Origin: an uncultured Gemmiger sp. | Lineage (GTDB): Bacteria > Bacillota > Clostridia > Oscillospirales > Ruminococcaceae | Direction of reading: 5' to 3' | Assembly: GCA_944388105.1 (NCBI GenBank) | Contig: CALXHN010000011.1 | Coordinates: 1-41,320 of the forward strand | DNA: 41,320 bases | Part shown: in pieces, positions 1 through 7,466 of the stretch | Numbering within the stretch: the first letter of the stretch is position 1 | How the letters are laid out: the number at the start of each line of letters is the position of its first letter | Notes under the pieces: generated by a model | Seen by the model: only the letters and a program-made list of their open reading frames with translations | Database searches by the model: none | Told to the model about the DNA's origin: nothing | Made by a program: the position numbers and the translations under genes

Positions 1-1106
1 TGCTGGGTCAGGTCGGCGCCCAGGTTTTCCCCGGAAATGGTGGCTTCCAGGTTGGACACCGGGTTCTTGCCCTTGTTCACAAAGTTCAGGGTCACGCTGG
101 TGGAGTTGCCCACATAGATGGTATCGCTGATCTGCAGCTGGCCCACCTCAAACCGATCGGGCTGGCTGATGGGCACCGAGATCACGGTGGAGCCGGTGAC
201 CGAATTGCCGCTGAGAGCGCCGGCCCCCACCAGGTTCACGGTGATGTCGGCCACGCCGCCGGTAAAGCCCGCGGAGGCCTGCAGGCTGAAGCTCACATCC
301 CGGGTGGACTGGGGGCTCATGGACCCCAGATAGGTGGACAGGCTGCCGCCGGTCATGGTCACGCCCTCGGGCAGGGTGAGGGAGGCCACCACGTCGGACA
401 GGCTCTCGGTGCCGGAGGCGGCATAGACGGTGAGGGACAAAGTGAAGGGGCTGCCGGCGGTGATGGTCTCATTGCCGTAGCTGGACTGCCGTACGATCAG
501 GCTGGGGGCCCGGGCCTTGCTGGGGTCGTTGGGGTCCTCGTCCACACACTGGCCGATGTTCACCGAGAACTGCTGCATGGGCAGGGCGTTGTCGATGTAG
601 CTCAGGTCGATGGGCAGGCTGGTGCCGCCGCCGTTGTAGATCACGTCCCGGAACAGCAGCACATAGCTGTAATAGTTGTAGGCAGGGTCATTCTGGCCGG
701 TAGGGTCATCGTTCTCCTCATAGAACTGGCCGATCTCCGCCGTGCCGGTGAAGGTGAACACCGAGGAGTTCACCCGGGCCACGATCTCCTCCGGCTTGAC
801 GTTGAACTTGGCCGAGGCCCGGTCCACGATCTTCAGCACGATGTTGACCTTGTCGCCCCAGTTCACGGTGGACACTTCGCCCCCCGCCACGTCGGTGACG
901 GTGGCCGCCACCACATAGGCCGCCCCCTGGGGGCTGGCCGTGCCGGGTTCCTGGGGGATGGGGGTGGGGTCCGGGGTGCTGGTCTGCTGGCTGCTGGACG
1001 GGGCAGAAGCTGTGTCTTCCGCCAGGGCCGGGGCCATGACCGGGCCCGCAAACAGGGCGGCCGCCAACAGCAGGCTGGCCGTCAGTTTCAGTACAGAGCG
1101 TTTCAC
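1..1106 (-). CDS. Secreted CARDB/NEW3-like domain protein of an ABC efflux operon (3' end outside window)
   Basis: The start is a GTG at 1106-1104, preceded by an AGGAGGAA ribosome site seven bases upstream. About 368 codons are visible and the reading frame runs off the left edge without a stop. Residues 1-29 form a clear signal peptide (Lys/Arg start, Leu/Ala core, cleavage after ALA). A Ser/Thr/Pro-rich linker follows, then beta-rich repeats with conserved Asn-x-Gly turns that resemble CARDB/NEW3 Ig-like folds, as in COG1361 S-layer-like proteins. It lies 88 bases downstream of a MacB-type ABC ATPase on the same strand, so it is probably the extracytoplasmic partner of that transporter. 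The permease would be expected just outside the window. The family assignment comes from sequence character; the link to the transporter is inferred from position. No enzymatic motif is visible. Confidence 0.7.
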   Translation of the reverse strand, partial: MKRSVLKLTASLLLAAALFAGPVMAPALAEDTASAPSSSQQTSTPDPTPIPQEPGTASPQGAAYVVAATVTDVAGGEVSTVNWGDKVNIVLKIVDRASAKFNVKPEEIVARVNSSVFTFTGTAEIGQFYEENDDPTGQNDPAYNYYSYVLLFRDVIYNGGGTSLPIDLSYIDNALPMQQFSVNIGQCVDEDPNDPSKARAPSLIVRQSSYGNETITAGSPFTLSLTVYAASGTESLSDVVASLTLPEGVTMTGGSLSTYLGSMSPQSTRDVSFSLQASAGFTGGVADITVNLVGAGALSGNSVTGSTVISVPISQPDRFEVGQLQISDTIYVGNSTSVTLNFVNKGKNPVSNLEATISGENLGADLTQ

Positions 1107-1194
1107 GGGTGGGTTCCTCCTCTTGTTTTCTTCTTTCTCTTCTCGTTTTGAAAATTCCTTGGGAATTTCTCGTTTCTCTCTCTCGTGGGAGCCG

Positions 1195-1971
1195 TCAGGC
1201 TTCCTTGGCCGCGGCGCCGCCGATCTCCAGGTTGTCCCGGATGGAGGCAAACAGCTCGTCGCGGTGTTTCTGTTTTACGTCCTCCGGCTGGCGGACGTTG
1301 GACTGGACCTTGCCGTCCAGAATGGTGATGATCCGGTCCGCACAGGCCGCCAGGGACGGCTCGTGGGTGACCATGACAAAGGTGATCTGCTCCTGCTTGG
1401 ACAGTTCCAGCATCCGGTGCAGCACCTGCTTGGAGGTGGTGGAGTCCAGGTTGCCGGTGGGCTCGTCCGCAAAGATCACCTTGGGCCGGCTCACAAAGGC
1501 CCGGGCAATGCCCACCCGCTGCTGCTGGCCGCCGCTCATCTCGGTGGGCAGGTGGTTGGCGCGGCCGCCCAGACCCATGGTCTTGAGCTCCTTGCGGGCC
1601 ATGGCCAGCCGCTCTTTGGGCGGGATGCCCTTGAACATCAGGGGCAGGGCGACATTCTCCGCCGCCGTCATGCTGGGCAGCAGGTTGTAACTCTGGAAGA
1701 TGAACCCCAGATGCTGCTGCCGGAACTTGGCCAGCTGGTCCTCGTCCATGGCACTGATCTCGTGTTTGCCGATGAACACCCGCCCTTTGGTGGGCTTTTC
1801 CAGTCCGGCCAGCTGGTTCAGCAGGGTGGATTTGCCGCTGCCGGACTGGCCCACGATGCAGCAGAATTCCCCTTTTTCGATGTTGATGTCCACGTCGTTG
1901 AGGGCAATGACCCTCTCCTTGCCGACGGCGTAGACTTTGCGCAATTTTTCGGTGTGGATGATTGCCGCCAC
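1195..1971 (-). CDS. ABC transporter ATP-binding protein, MacB/LolD type
   Basis: This 258-residue ATPase energises an ABC transporter at the inner face of the membrane. Visible motifs are Walker A GQSGSGKST, the signature MSGGQQQRVGIARAF, Walker B VIFADEPTGNLDS and the switch histidine in VMVTHEP. The order and the TGNLDS D-loop are typical of the MacB/LolD/FtsE branch, whose members work with FtsX-like permeases in efflux or lipoprotein release. The start was set at GTG 1971 because AAAGGAGG lies about eight bases upstream; an open frame continues to an ATG at 2040 but has no ribosome site. The next gene downstream encodes a secreted beta-rich protein. The substrate cannot be read from the sequence; antimicrobial peptide or cell-envelope export are the usual roles. 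Confidence 0.92.
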   Translation of the reverse strand: MAAIIHTEKLRKVYAVGKERVIALNDVDINIEKGEFCCIVGQSGSGKSTLLNQLAGLEKPTKGRVFIGKHEISAMDEDQLAKFRQQHLGFIFQSYNLLPSMTAAENVALPLMFKGIPPKERLAMARKELKTMGLGGRANHLPTEMSGGQQQRVGIARAFVSRPKVIFADEPTGNLDSTTSKQVLHRMLELSKQEQITFVMVTHEPSLAACADRIITILDGKVQSNVRQPEDVKQKHRDELFASIRDNLEIGGAAAKEA

Positions 1972-2035
1972 GAAGGCGCCTCCTTTCGGGCAAAAGAGCC
2001 GCCGCAGCGGCAATTGTCGAAACAGATATAACCTT

Positions 2036-2064
2036 ATCATACCATAGCCGGAGACAGGCGGGAA
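2036..2064 (-). promoter_or_regulatory. Promoter of the ABC ATPase operon, extended -10
   Basis: On the minus strand TTCCCG (2064-2059), a 17-base spacer and TATGAT (2041-2036) are preceded by the extended -10 TGG. The predicted transcript begins about 60 bases before the GTG start of the ABC ATPase. Confidence 0.6.
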
Positions 2065-2069
2065 CCCCC

Positions 2070-2085
2070 TTTCCCGGCCGGGAAA
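2070..2085. terminator. Perfect 16-bp palindrome after the methyltransferase gene
   Basis: TTTCCCGGCCGGGAAA is a perfect inverted repeat ten bases past the stop of the methyltransferase gene and just before the ABC promoter. It lacks a loop and a long T-run, so it is either a weak terminator or a protein-binding site. Confidence 0.35.
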
Positions 2086-2094
2086 TGTAAATTT

Positions 2095-2805
2095 TCAGTG
2101 CCCCATTCCTGTTTTTGCCTCCGGGGCGCCATACAGAGCGGCGCCATCGGCAATCAGCACGTCGGGCAGGAACTCCAGCCCCGGCTTGCCGCCCTTGCGG
2201 GCCTGCAGCAGGAACAGCCAGGGGCGGTCCCCGGCCCGGTTCTTGACCAGCGCCAGCCGCTTGGGCTCCAGGCCGGCGGCACAGAGCACCGCGCAGACCT
2301 CGGCCAGCCGCTCGGGGCGCTGGCACAGGGCCAGCCGGCCCCCGTGGCGCAGGGCCCGGGCAGCACAGGCGGCCAGGTCGGCCAGGGTGCAGGTATCGTC
2401 ATGGCGGGCGGCGGCCCTGCGGGCAGCGGGACTCTGGATGCCGCCGTGGAAGTAGGGCGGGTTGCAGGCCACCAGGTCGAACCGCTCCCGCTCCGGACCG
2501 GGCAGACAGAACTGCCGCAGGTCCCCGCACACCGGGGTGATGTGGGCGGCCAAGGGGCCGTTGTCCGCCGCCGAGGCGGCGCACAGGGCCGAGGCCTCCG
2601 GGTCCAGTTCCAGGGCGGTGCAGGGGCCCCGGTGGCCCATATCGTGCCAGCACAGGGCCACGATGCCGCACCCGCTGCACAGGTCCAGGGCCCGCTCCCC
2701 CGGGCGGGGCGGGGCAAACCGGGCCAGCAGCAAGGCGTCGGAGCCGAAGGTGGCCCCGGGGGCGGTGTGTACCCGGGTACCGTTGTCCAGAATCTCAACA
2801 GACAT
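2095..2805 (-). CDS. tRNA1(Val) (adenine37-N6)-methyltransferase-like protein (COG4123)
   Basis: This 236-residue class I SAM-dependent methyltransferase has the binding motif DLCSGCG at residues 41-47 and the adenine-N6 catalytic tetrad NPPY at 115-118, followed by FHGG. That combination marks the TrmN6/YfiC family, which methylates A37 of tRNA(Val) in E. coli. The start ATG 2805 sits seven bases after AAGGAG; an ATG two codons upstream overlaps that ribosome site, and the longer open frame upstream is unsupported. The gene has its own promoter with an extended -10 and is divergent from the metallopeptidase operon. The exact tRNA target in Gram-positives is less certain than the family. Confidence 0.85.
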   Translation of the reverse strand: MSVEILDNGTRVHTAPGATFGSDALLLARFAPPRPGERALDLCSGCGIVALCWHDMGHRGPCTALELDPEASALCAASAADNGPLAAHITPVCGDLRQFCLPGPERERFDLVACNPPYFHGGIQSPAARRAAARHDDTCTLADLAACAARALRHGGRLALCQRPERLAEVCAVLCAAGLEPKRLALVKNRAGDRPWLFLLQARKGGKPGLEFLPDVLIADGAALYGAPEAKTGMGH

Positions 2806-2827
2806 GACCATTCTCCTTATTGGATGA

Positions 2828-2849
2828 CCGGCGGCTGATGAACCGCCGG
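2828..2849 (-). other. Hairpin in the leader of the TrmN6-like gene
   Basis: CCGGCGG and CCGCCGG form a perfect seven-pair stem with an eight-base loop. It lies between the predicted transcription start and the ribosome site. Its role is unknown; mRNA stability is possible. Confidence 0.4.
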
Positions 2850-2862
2850 AATTCTGCCCATT

Positions 2863-2891
2863 ATTATACCATAAGCGGCGCAGCATCGGAA
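2863..2891 (-). promoter_or_regulatory. Promoter of the TrmN6-like gene
   Basis: On the minus strand TTCCGA (2891-2886), 17 bases, TATAAT (2868-2863), with extended -10 TGG directly before the hexamer. Confidence 0.7.
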
Positions 2892-2905
2892 GAAAGGGGA
2901 AGGAT

Positions 2906-2934
2906 TTGCCTTTGGGGAGCAAAACGTGTACAAT
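2906..2934 (+). promoter_or_regulatory. Promoter of the metallopeptidase-flippase-aroD operon
   Basis: TTGCCT (2906-2911), a 17-base spacer and TACAAT (2929-2934) precede the start at 2972. It is divergent from, and only about 15 bases away from, the TrmN6-like promoter. Confidence 0.65.
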
Positions 2935-2971
2935 AGGCAAAGAAGAATGGGGTCGAAAGGGGGCGGTGGCC

Positions 2972-3553
2972 ATGACCCAAGGCAAAACCACCCGGCGCAG
3001 CGCCGGCGGGGTGGAGTATGCCCTGACCCGGCGGCGGGTGCGCAACATCAACCTGCGGGTGCGGCCGGACGGCAGCGTGGCGGTCTCGGCGGCCGGTTGG
3101 GTGCCGGTGTCGGCGGTGGATGCCTTTGTGGCTTCCCGGGCCGACTGGGTCCGGCAGGCCCGACAGCGGCTCACCCTGCGCCGGCAGACGGAGGAAAAAA
3201 CGCCTCTGCCCGCCAGAACCGAAGCCCTGGCCCGGATGCAGGCCCTGTGCGAGGCCTATTACCCCGTGTTTGCCTCCACCTGCCCCGGCGGGCGGATGCC
3301 CAAAGTGGCGGTGCGGGACATGCATACCCGGTGGGGGTCCTGCAGCCTGCGCACCGGGACCCTGGCCTTTTCGCTGCGGCTGTGCACCATGCCTGCCGCC
3401 GCCCAGGAATATGTGGTGGTGCATGAGTTCTGCCACTTTGCCCACCCTGACCACAGTCCGGCTTTCTGGGCCGCCGTGGGCCGGGTGCTGCCCGACTACA
3501 AGGCCCGCCGTGCGCTGCTGCGCACCCCGGTGCCCCCACCGGGCATAGAATGA
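2972..3553 (+). CDS. YgjP-like zinc metallopeptidase (DUF45/SprT-like)
   Basis: This 193-residue protein matches the YgjP/DUF45 metallopeptidases. It has the zinc-binding HEFCH at residues 151-155, a third ligand histidine at 161 in HSPAFW, and the family signature TRWGSCS at 119-125. Members are small cytoplasmic SprT/M48-like metalloproteases of unclear substrate. The ATG at 2972 was chosen because AAAGGGGG lies upstream and because the longer reading frame from 2906 would start inside the predicted -35 box. The N-terminal half is rich in Arg and beta-strand. It is the first gene of a same-strand run with the flippase (33 bases later) and aroD. Confidence 0.85.
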   Translation: MTQGKTTRRSAGGVEYALTRRRVRNINLRVRPDGSVAVSAAGWVPVSAVDAFVASRADWVRQARQRLTLRRQTEEKTPLPARTEALARMQALCEAYYPVFASTCPGGRMPKVAVRDMHTRWGSCSLRTGTLAFSLRLCTMPAAAQEYVVVHEFCHFAHPDHSPAFWAAVGRVLPDYKARRALLRTPVPPPGIE

Positions 3554-3586
3554 CCCAATCCTATCAAAAGCAGGGAGGCCCGCCCT

Positions 3587-5026
3587 TTGTCTGACAATAA
3601 AAAGTATTCCATGCTGGTGAGCAACACACTGCTGTTTGCCATCTCCAACTTCAGCTCCAAGCTGGTCAGTCTGTTCATCCAGCCCTACCTGACCTACGCC
3701 CTGGAAAGCCCCGACGTCATGGGCGTCATCAAGCTCATGCAGAGCGTGACCAACCTGCTGATCCCGGTGGTCAGCCTGGGGGTCAGCTATGCGGTCATCC
3801 GTTTCGGCTTGGATAAGACCAAGGACAAATCCAGCGTCTTCATGAACGGTCTGGCCACCATCCTGGCCGGATTTGCCCTGATGGTGCTCTTCTGGCCGCT
3901 GGTGCGGGTGATCCCCAACGCGGCATCCTACCTGGTGCTTTTGTATATGTGCGTGCTGGCCAGCTGCCTGCGCACCCTTTGCACCCAGTTCATCCGCGCC
4001 CGGATGTGCAACCGGCTGGTGGCCATCGACGGTGTGCTCACCACCCTGACCCTGCTGGGGTTCTATTTCCTCTTCCTCAGCGTGCTGAACATGGGAGCCA
4101 CCGGCTATCTGCTGGCCCTCTTCTGCTCGGACATGTGTTCGGCCGTCTTTGTGTTCCTGGCCGGGGGATGCCGGCATTATTTTAACCTGCGCAAGTTCAG
4201 CGCCTCTCTCTGGAAGGAGATGCTGCGCTACTGCGTGCCCATGATCCCGGCATCCATCAGCTTCTGGATCATCAACGCCTCCGACCAGTTCTATGTCCAG
4301 GCCATGTGCGGCGGCTACGAGGGCCGCAGCAGCGAAGCCTGGGTGGGCCTGCTCAGTACCGGGTACTATCTGCCCCAGATCATTACCTTTGTGGGGCAGT
4401 TCTTCTACGAAGCATGGCAGCTCTCCGCCGTGACGGTGGAGGAGGACCGGGAAGCCTTCTTCAGCAAGGTGTTCCGGGTGTACGCCAGCATGCTTTTCTG
4501 CTGTGCGGCGGGCATCATCTGGCTGTGCCAGCCCATGATGCACCTGTTCCGGGCGGACTACTACGACGCATGGCAGTTCGTGCCCTTCCTGGTGCTGGCG
4601 TCCATGTGCACCTGCCTGAACAACTTCCTGAACAGCGTGTACGTTGTGTACAAAAAATCTTCCGGTTCTCTGTACACCATGCTGGCGGGGGCGCTGCTCA
4701 ACCTGGTGCTGAACTATCTGTTTATCCTGTGGATGGGACCGGTGGGGGCCACCTCGGCCAGCTTCCTGTCCCTGCTGCTGGTGTTCCTGCTGCGGGCCTA
4801 CTCCACCCGGGGGCTTTTGTATATCGACTTCCACCCCAAATGGATGATCGTCAATCTGGGGCTCATCCTGGTGGAGATCTGGGTGCTGTTCTATGTGGAA
4901 AACTGGGTGGCCCCGGTGACCATCCTGACCATGGTGGTCTGCGGGCTGAATTTCCGGGAAGTATACAGCATGGCGCAGAAGCTGCTGGGCATGGTGACTG
5001 GACGGCTGCGGCGCAAGAAGTCCTGA
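3587..5026 (+). CDS. Polysaccharide biosynthesis flippase (Wzx/MATE-like, MOP superfamily)
   Basis: This 479-residue polytopic membrane protein has about 12-14 hydrophobic segments and a conserved start (NTLLFAISNFSSKLVSLFIQ) typical of Wzx/RfbX-type flippases. These move lipid-linked oligosaccharides across the cytoplasmic membrane for cell-surface polysaccharide assembly. Translation appears to begin at TTG 3587, with GGGAGG eight bases upstream; no ATG is available nearby in frame. No glycosyltransferase genes are adjacent, so it is an orphan flippase and its glycan cannot be named. aroD begins 13 bases after the stop. Confidence 0.85.
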   Translation: MSDNKKYSMLVSNTLLFAISNFSSKLVSLFIQPYLTYALESPDVMGVIKLMQSVTNLLIPVVSLGVSYAVIRFGLDKTKDKSSVFMNGLATILAGFALMVLFWPLVRVIPNAASYLVLLYMCVLASCLRTLCTQFIRARMCNRLVAIDGVLTTLTLLGFYFLFLSVLNMGATGYLLALFCSDMCSAVFVFLAGGCRHYFNLRKFSASLWKEMLRYCVPMIPASISFWIINASDQFYVQAMCGGYEGRSSEAWVGLLSTGYYLPQIITFVGQFFYEAWQLSAVTVEEDREAFFSKVFRVYASMLFCCAAGIIWLCQPMMHLFRADYYDAWQFVPFLVLASMCTCLNNFLNSVYVVYKKSSGSLYTMLAGALLNLVLNYLFILWMGPVGATSASFLSLLLVFLLRAYSTRGLLYIDFHPKWMIVNLGLILVEIWVLFYVENWVAPVTILTMVVCGLNFREVYSMAQKLLGMVTGRLRRKKS

Positions 5027-5039
5027 AGGAGGCAACAGT

Positions 5040-5825
5040 ATGGCGGATGTGACGGTGTGGGGGACGGTGCTTTCGGCACCGGCCCGGGCCACGGCGGGAA
5101 GCTGCAAGGTGATCGTGCCCCTGACGGCGGCGACCCCGGCGGAACTGGCCGGACTGGCGGTGCAGGCGGCGGAGGCAGCGGACCTGCTGGAAGTGCGGCT
5201 GGACGCCCTGGAAACCCTGACGCCCCGGACGGCGGCCCAGGCCCTGGCGGCGGTGCGCAAGGCGGCGCCCAAGCGGGCCATCCTGGCCACGGTGCGCACC
5301 GCCCGGGAGGGCGGTCCGGCGGACCTGACCCCCGAGGAATATGCTGCCCTGCTGGAAGGACTCTGTGAGGAAGCCCCCGGCGGGTTCGACCTGCTGGATG
5401 TGGAGTTCTCAGTGGGGGAGGCCCTGCGGGGGTCCCTGCTGGGGGCCGCCCATCAGGCAGGGGCGGCGGTGGTGTTCAGCTGCCACGATTTTGACAAGAC
5501 GCCGGTGACCGTCGCCATGACCGACCTGCTGGTATCCATGGCGGATGCAGGGGCGGATGTGGCCAAGCTGGCCGTGATGCCCCGGGACGCGGCGGATGCG
5601 GCCCGACTGCTGCAGGCCACCGCCCAGGCGGCGGCCCGACGGCCGGAGACGCCCCTCATCACCATGGCCATGGGGCCCATGGGTGCGGTGACCCGGCTGT
5701 GCGGCGGGGCTTTCGGGGTGTGCGCCAGCTTCGGCGCCGTGGGCGGCGCCGCCAGCGCCCCCGGCCAGCCCGACGCCCGGGACCTGCGGGCGGCCATGGA
5801 GGCGGTGGGGAAGGCGATGCAATAA
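5040..5825 (+). CDS. aroD: Type I 3-dehydroquinate dehydratase
   Basis: The 261-residue enzyme converts 3-dehydroquinate to 3-dehydroshikimate in the shikimate pathway through a Schiff-base mechanism. The catalytic pair is visible: His149 in FSCHDF and Lys176 in VAKLAVMP. The substrate-binding EVRLD at 51-55 and the Arg in TVRT near 86 are also present. Length and motif order fit the type I aldolase-like barrel. AAGGAGG precedes the ATG. It is the last gene of the metallopeptidase-flippase-aroD run and is not clustered with other aro genes. Codon use is extremely GC-rich, and the C-terminal 60 residues are Ala/Gly-rich. Confidence 0.93.
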   Translation: MADVTVWGTVLSAPARATAGSCKVIVPLTAATPAELAGLAVQAAEAADLLEVRLDALETLTPRTAAQALAAVRKAAPKRAILATVRTAREGGPADLTPEEYAALLEGLCEEAPGGFDLLDVEFSVGEALRGSLLGAAHQAGAAVVFSCHDFDKTPVTVAMTDLLVSMADAGADVAKLAVMPRDAADAARLLQATAQAAARRPETPLITMAMGPMGAVTRLCGGAFGVCASFGAVGGAASAPGQPDARDLRAAMEAVGKAMQ

Positions 5826-6200
5826 AACTTCCTTGCGTAGCCTTTTGGTAAATGGTGGTTGCTATGGCGGACGGCAGTCTGCCGGTTGGTCCTTCCTTTT
5901 TGTCACCAAAAAGGAAGCGAAAAAGTGCCACCGTTTCGATGCGGTGGACGCCGACCAGGGCTGCGGCTTTTCCTATCGTGTCCGGCACGATAGGAAAAAC
6001 AACACGAAGTGTTGATTCCTCTATCACCCGGCCGCGAACAGCGGCCATTGGTTGGTCGAAGAACCTTGCCCCGCTGGGATGCGGCCACCTTACGACGGCC
6101 TTCTCACCGGCTGGGGCCGGTGAGCAAGGAATGGATTAAAATGACGTTTCAGAAGCTTTCCGATAGAGAGGAAGGGCTTCGCGTCTACATAAACAACCAA
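5826..6200. repeat. Intergenic cluster of perfect inverted repeats (hairpin mosaic)
   Basis: No supported gene lies in this 420-base gap. It holds five perfect inverted repeats in a row: 5892-5917 (11-bp arms, CTTCCTTTTTG), 5968-5998 (13-bp arms, TTTTCCTATCGTG), 6000-6014 (6-bp arms, CAACAC), 6030-6046 (6-bp arms, GGCCGC) and 6103-6124 (9-bp arms, CTCACCGGC). Short open frames across it on both strands exist only because the palindromes read alike in either direction. The composition is more AT-rich than the neighbours. It resembles a mobile palindromic repeat unit or a structured RNA; only one copy lies in the window. Confidence 0.6.
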
Positions 6201-6206
6201 AAAATA

Positions 6207-6243
6207 AAGCAGACAGCCCTTTGCGGACTGTCTGCTTTTTTCG
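6207..6243. terminator. Bidirectional intrinsic terminator
   Basis: GCAGACAG and CTGTCTGC form a perfect eight-pair stem around a nine-base loop. TTTTTT follows on the plus strand and a T-rich run (TTTATTTTTTGG) on the minus strand. It ends the L,D-transpeptidase transcript and any rightward transcript from aroD. Confidence 0.85.
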
Positions 6244-6247
6244 GTGT

Positions 6248-7366
6248 TTATCCCCGCGGTGGCACAACGCTGGAATCGGTGCTGTAGCCCTGCAGGTCGG
6301 TGGGGGTCAGGCTGGAGGACCAGCGGCCATCGGCCTGGGCGGCGTTCCATTCGTCCCAGGCGGCCTGACTGCGGATGGCCGTGCCGCTCAGGTACTTGTC
6401 ATCCCAGGGGTTGGCCGGGTCGGGGTCGGTGGGGTCCCAGCCCCGCAGGGTCTCGTCGGCGGGGTCGGTGTAGATGGTGCCCGGTTTGCCCATGGGGCCG
6501 GGGTCGTTCTCGTCGTCATAGATGATGACCCGGGTGCCCAGCTCACAGTTGTCGTAGATCCACTTCACGTCCGCCACGGCCAGCCGGATGCACCCCAGAG
6601 AGGCCAGGGTGCCCAGCTTGTTGTACTCGTCGTATTCCAGGTCGTCCTTGTGCTGGCTGTAGTAGGGCACGCTGTGGAAGAGGTAGGAATCCCAGATGCG
6701 GGTGGAATACTGGCCGTACACATTGCCGCTGAGCAGCCGCCAGGGGTAATCCACCGGGGTGGCGAAGAAGCCCAGGGGGGTGTCCGAACCGCCGGAGCAC
6801 ACCATGGCCATATAAGGCACGGTGTACCGCTTTTCCTCGTCCAGGGTGTAGACGGTGACGGTGGAGGCTGCCCGGTTCACCGCGATCAGGTAGGGAAAGC
6901 CCGCCTTTTCACTGACATTGATGCCTTCCTTGACAAAGAACTCGTCGGAACTCAGCCGGTCCATCAGCTCCTTGCCCCGCTGGTTCCAGGTATCCGGGTC
7001 GGTGACAGCGGGCGCCGTGCCGGTGGTGTTGGCGGACGCTGTGGCGGTGGCCTCGTCGATGCGGGCCTGGGCCGGGTCCGGGGTGGGCTCGGTCACAGGG
7101 GTTTCCGCCTCGGTCCCGGCGGCCACGGCATCGGAGGCGGCGCCGCCGGCGGGGGCGGTGTCCGGTTTGGGACGGTTGAGCAGCAGGAACACGCTGGTGC
7201 AGATCAGCACAAGGGCTGCCAGACAGACGATCAGCCTGACCCGTGCCTGACGGCGGCGGGCAGCCCGACGGGCGGCGGCCCGCCGCTTGGCAGCAGCGGT
7301 CACCGGGTGCTGCGGTACATAGGATGCCCGGTCAGGGCGGCGGTCGGGTCGGCGGGATGTGGGCAT
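6248..7366 (-). CDS. L,D-transpeptidase (YkuD domain), membrane-anchored
   Basis: The 372-residue protein begins with a very basic cytoplasmic stretch (residues 1-43, Arg-rich), a single membrane helix at about 44-63, a Thr/Ala/Pro-rich linker to about 125, then the YkuD catalytic domain. The catalytic signature is complete: His231 in FHSVPYYSQ and Ser256-x-Gly258-Cys259-x-Arg261 in SLGCIRL, where Cys259 is the acylated nucleophile. Such enzymes make 3-3 cross-links or attach proteins to peptidoglycan outside the membrane. After the catalytic domain an extra 80-residue Asp/Pro-rich tail is present that is unusual for the minimal family. The start has AAGGGGAG upstream. Confidence 0.92.
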   Translation of the reverse strand: MPTSRRPDRRPDRASYVPQHPVTAAAKRRAAARRAARRRQARVRLIVCLAALVLICTSVFLLLNRPKPDTAPAGGAASDAVAAGTEAETPVTEPTPDPAQARIDEATATASANTTGTAPAVTDPDTWNQRGKELMDRLSSDEFFVKEGINVSEKAGFPYLIAVNRAASTVTVYTLDEEKRYTVPYMAMVCSGGSDTPLGFFATPVDYPWRLLSGNVYGQYSTRIWDSYLFHSVPYYSQHKDDLEYDEYNKLGTLASLGCIRLAVADVKWIYDNCELGTRVIIYDDENDPGPMGKPGTIYTDPADETLRGWDPTDPDPANPWDDKYLSGTAIRSQAAWDEWNAAQADGRWSSSLTPTDLQGYSTDSSVVPPRG

Positions 7367-7393
7367 AGGAAACTCCCCTTTTCGGTGTGGATG

Positions 7394-7412
7394 GAAAAGC
7401 GCAGGGCTTTTC
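7394..7412 (-). terminator. Weak hairpin between aminotransferase and L,D-transpeptidase genes
   Basis: GAAAAGC and GCTTTTC pair around a five-base loop. It is short and lacks a clear T-run, so it could be partial termination or part of the downstream leader; a TATACT (minus, 7422-7417) lies next to it. Confidence 0.3.
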
Positions 7413-7466
7413 TGTCAGTATATGTGGCGGAAGGGGGAAGGCGGGGCGCTGCCAGTATTTACCGGT

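Noticed and set aside
5833-6139. Short open frames inside the hairpin cluster on both strands
   Set aside because: They exist because palindromes read similarly in both directions; there is no ribosome site and the frames contradict each other.
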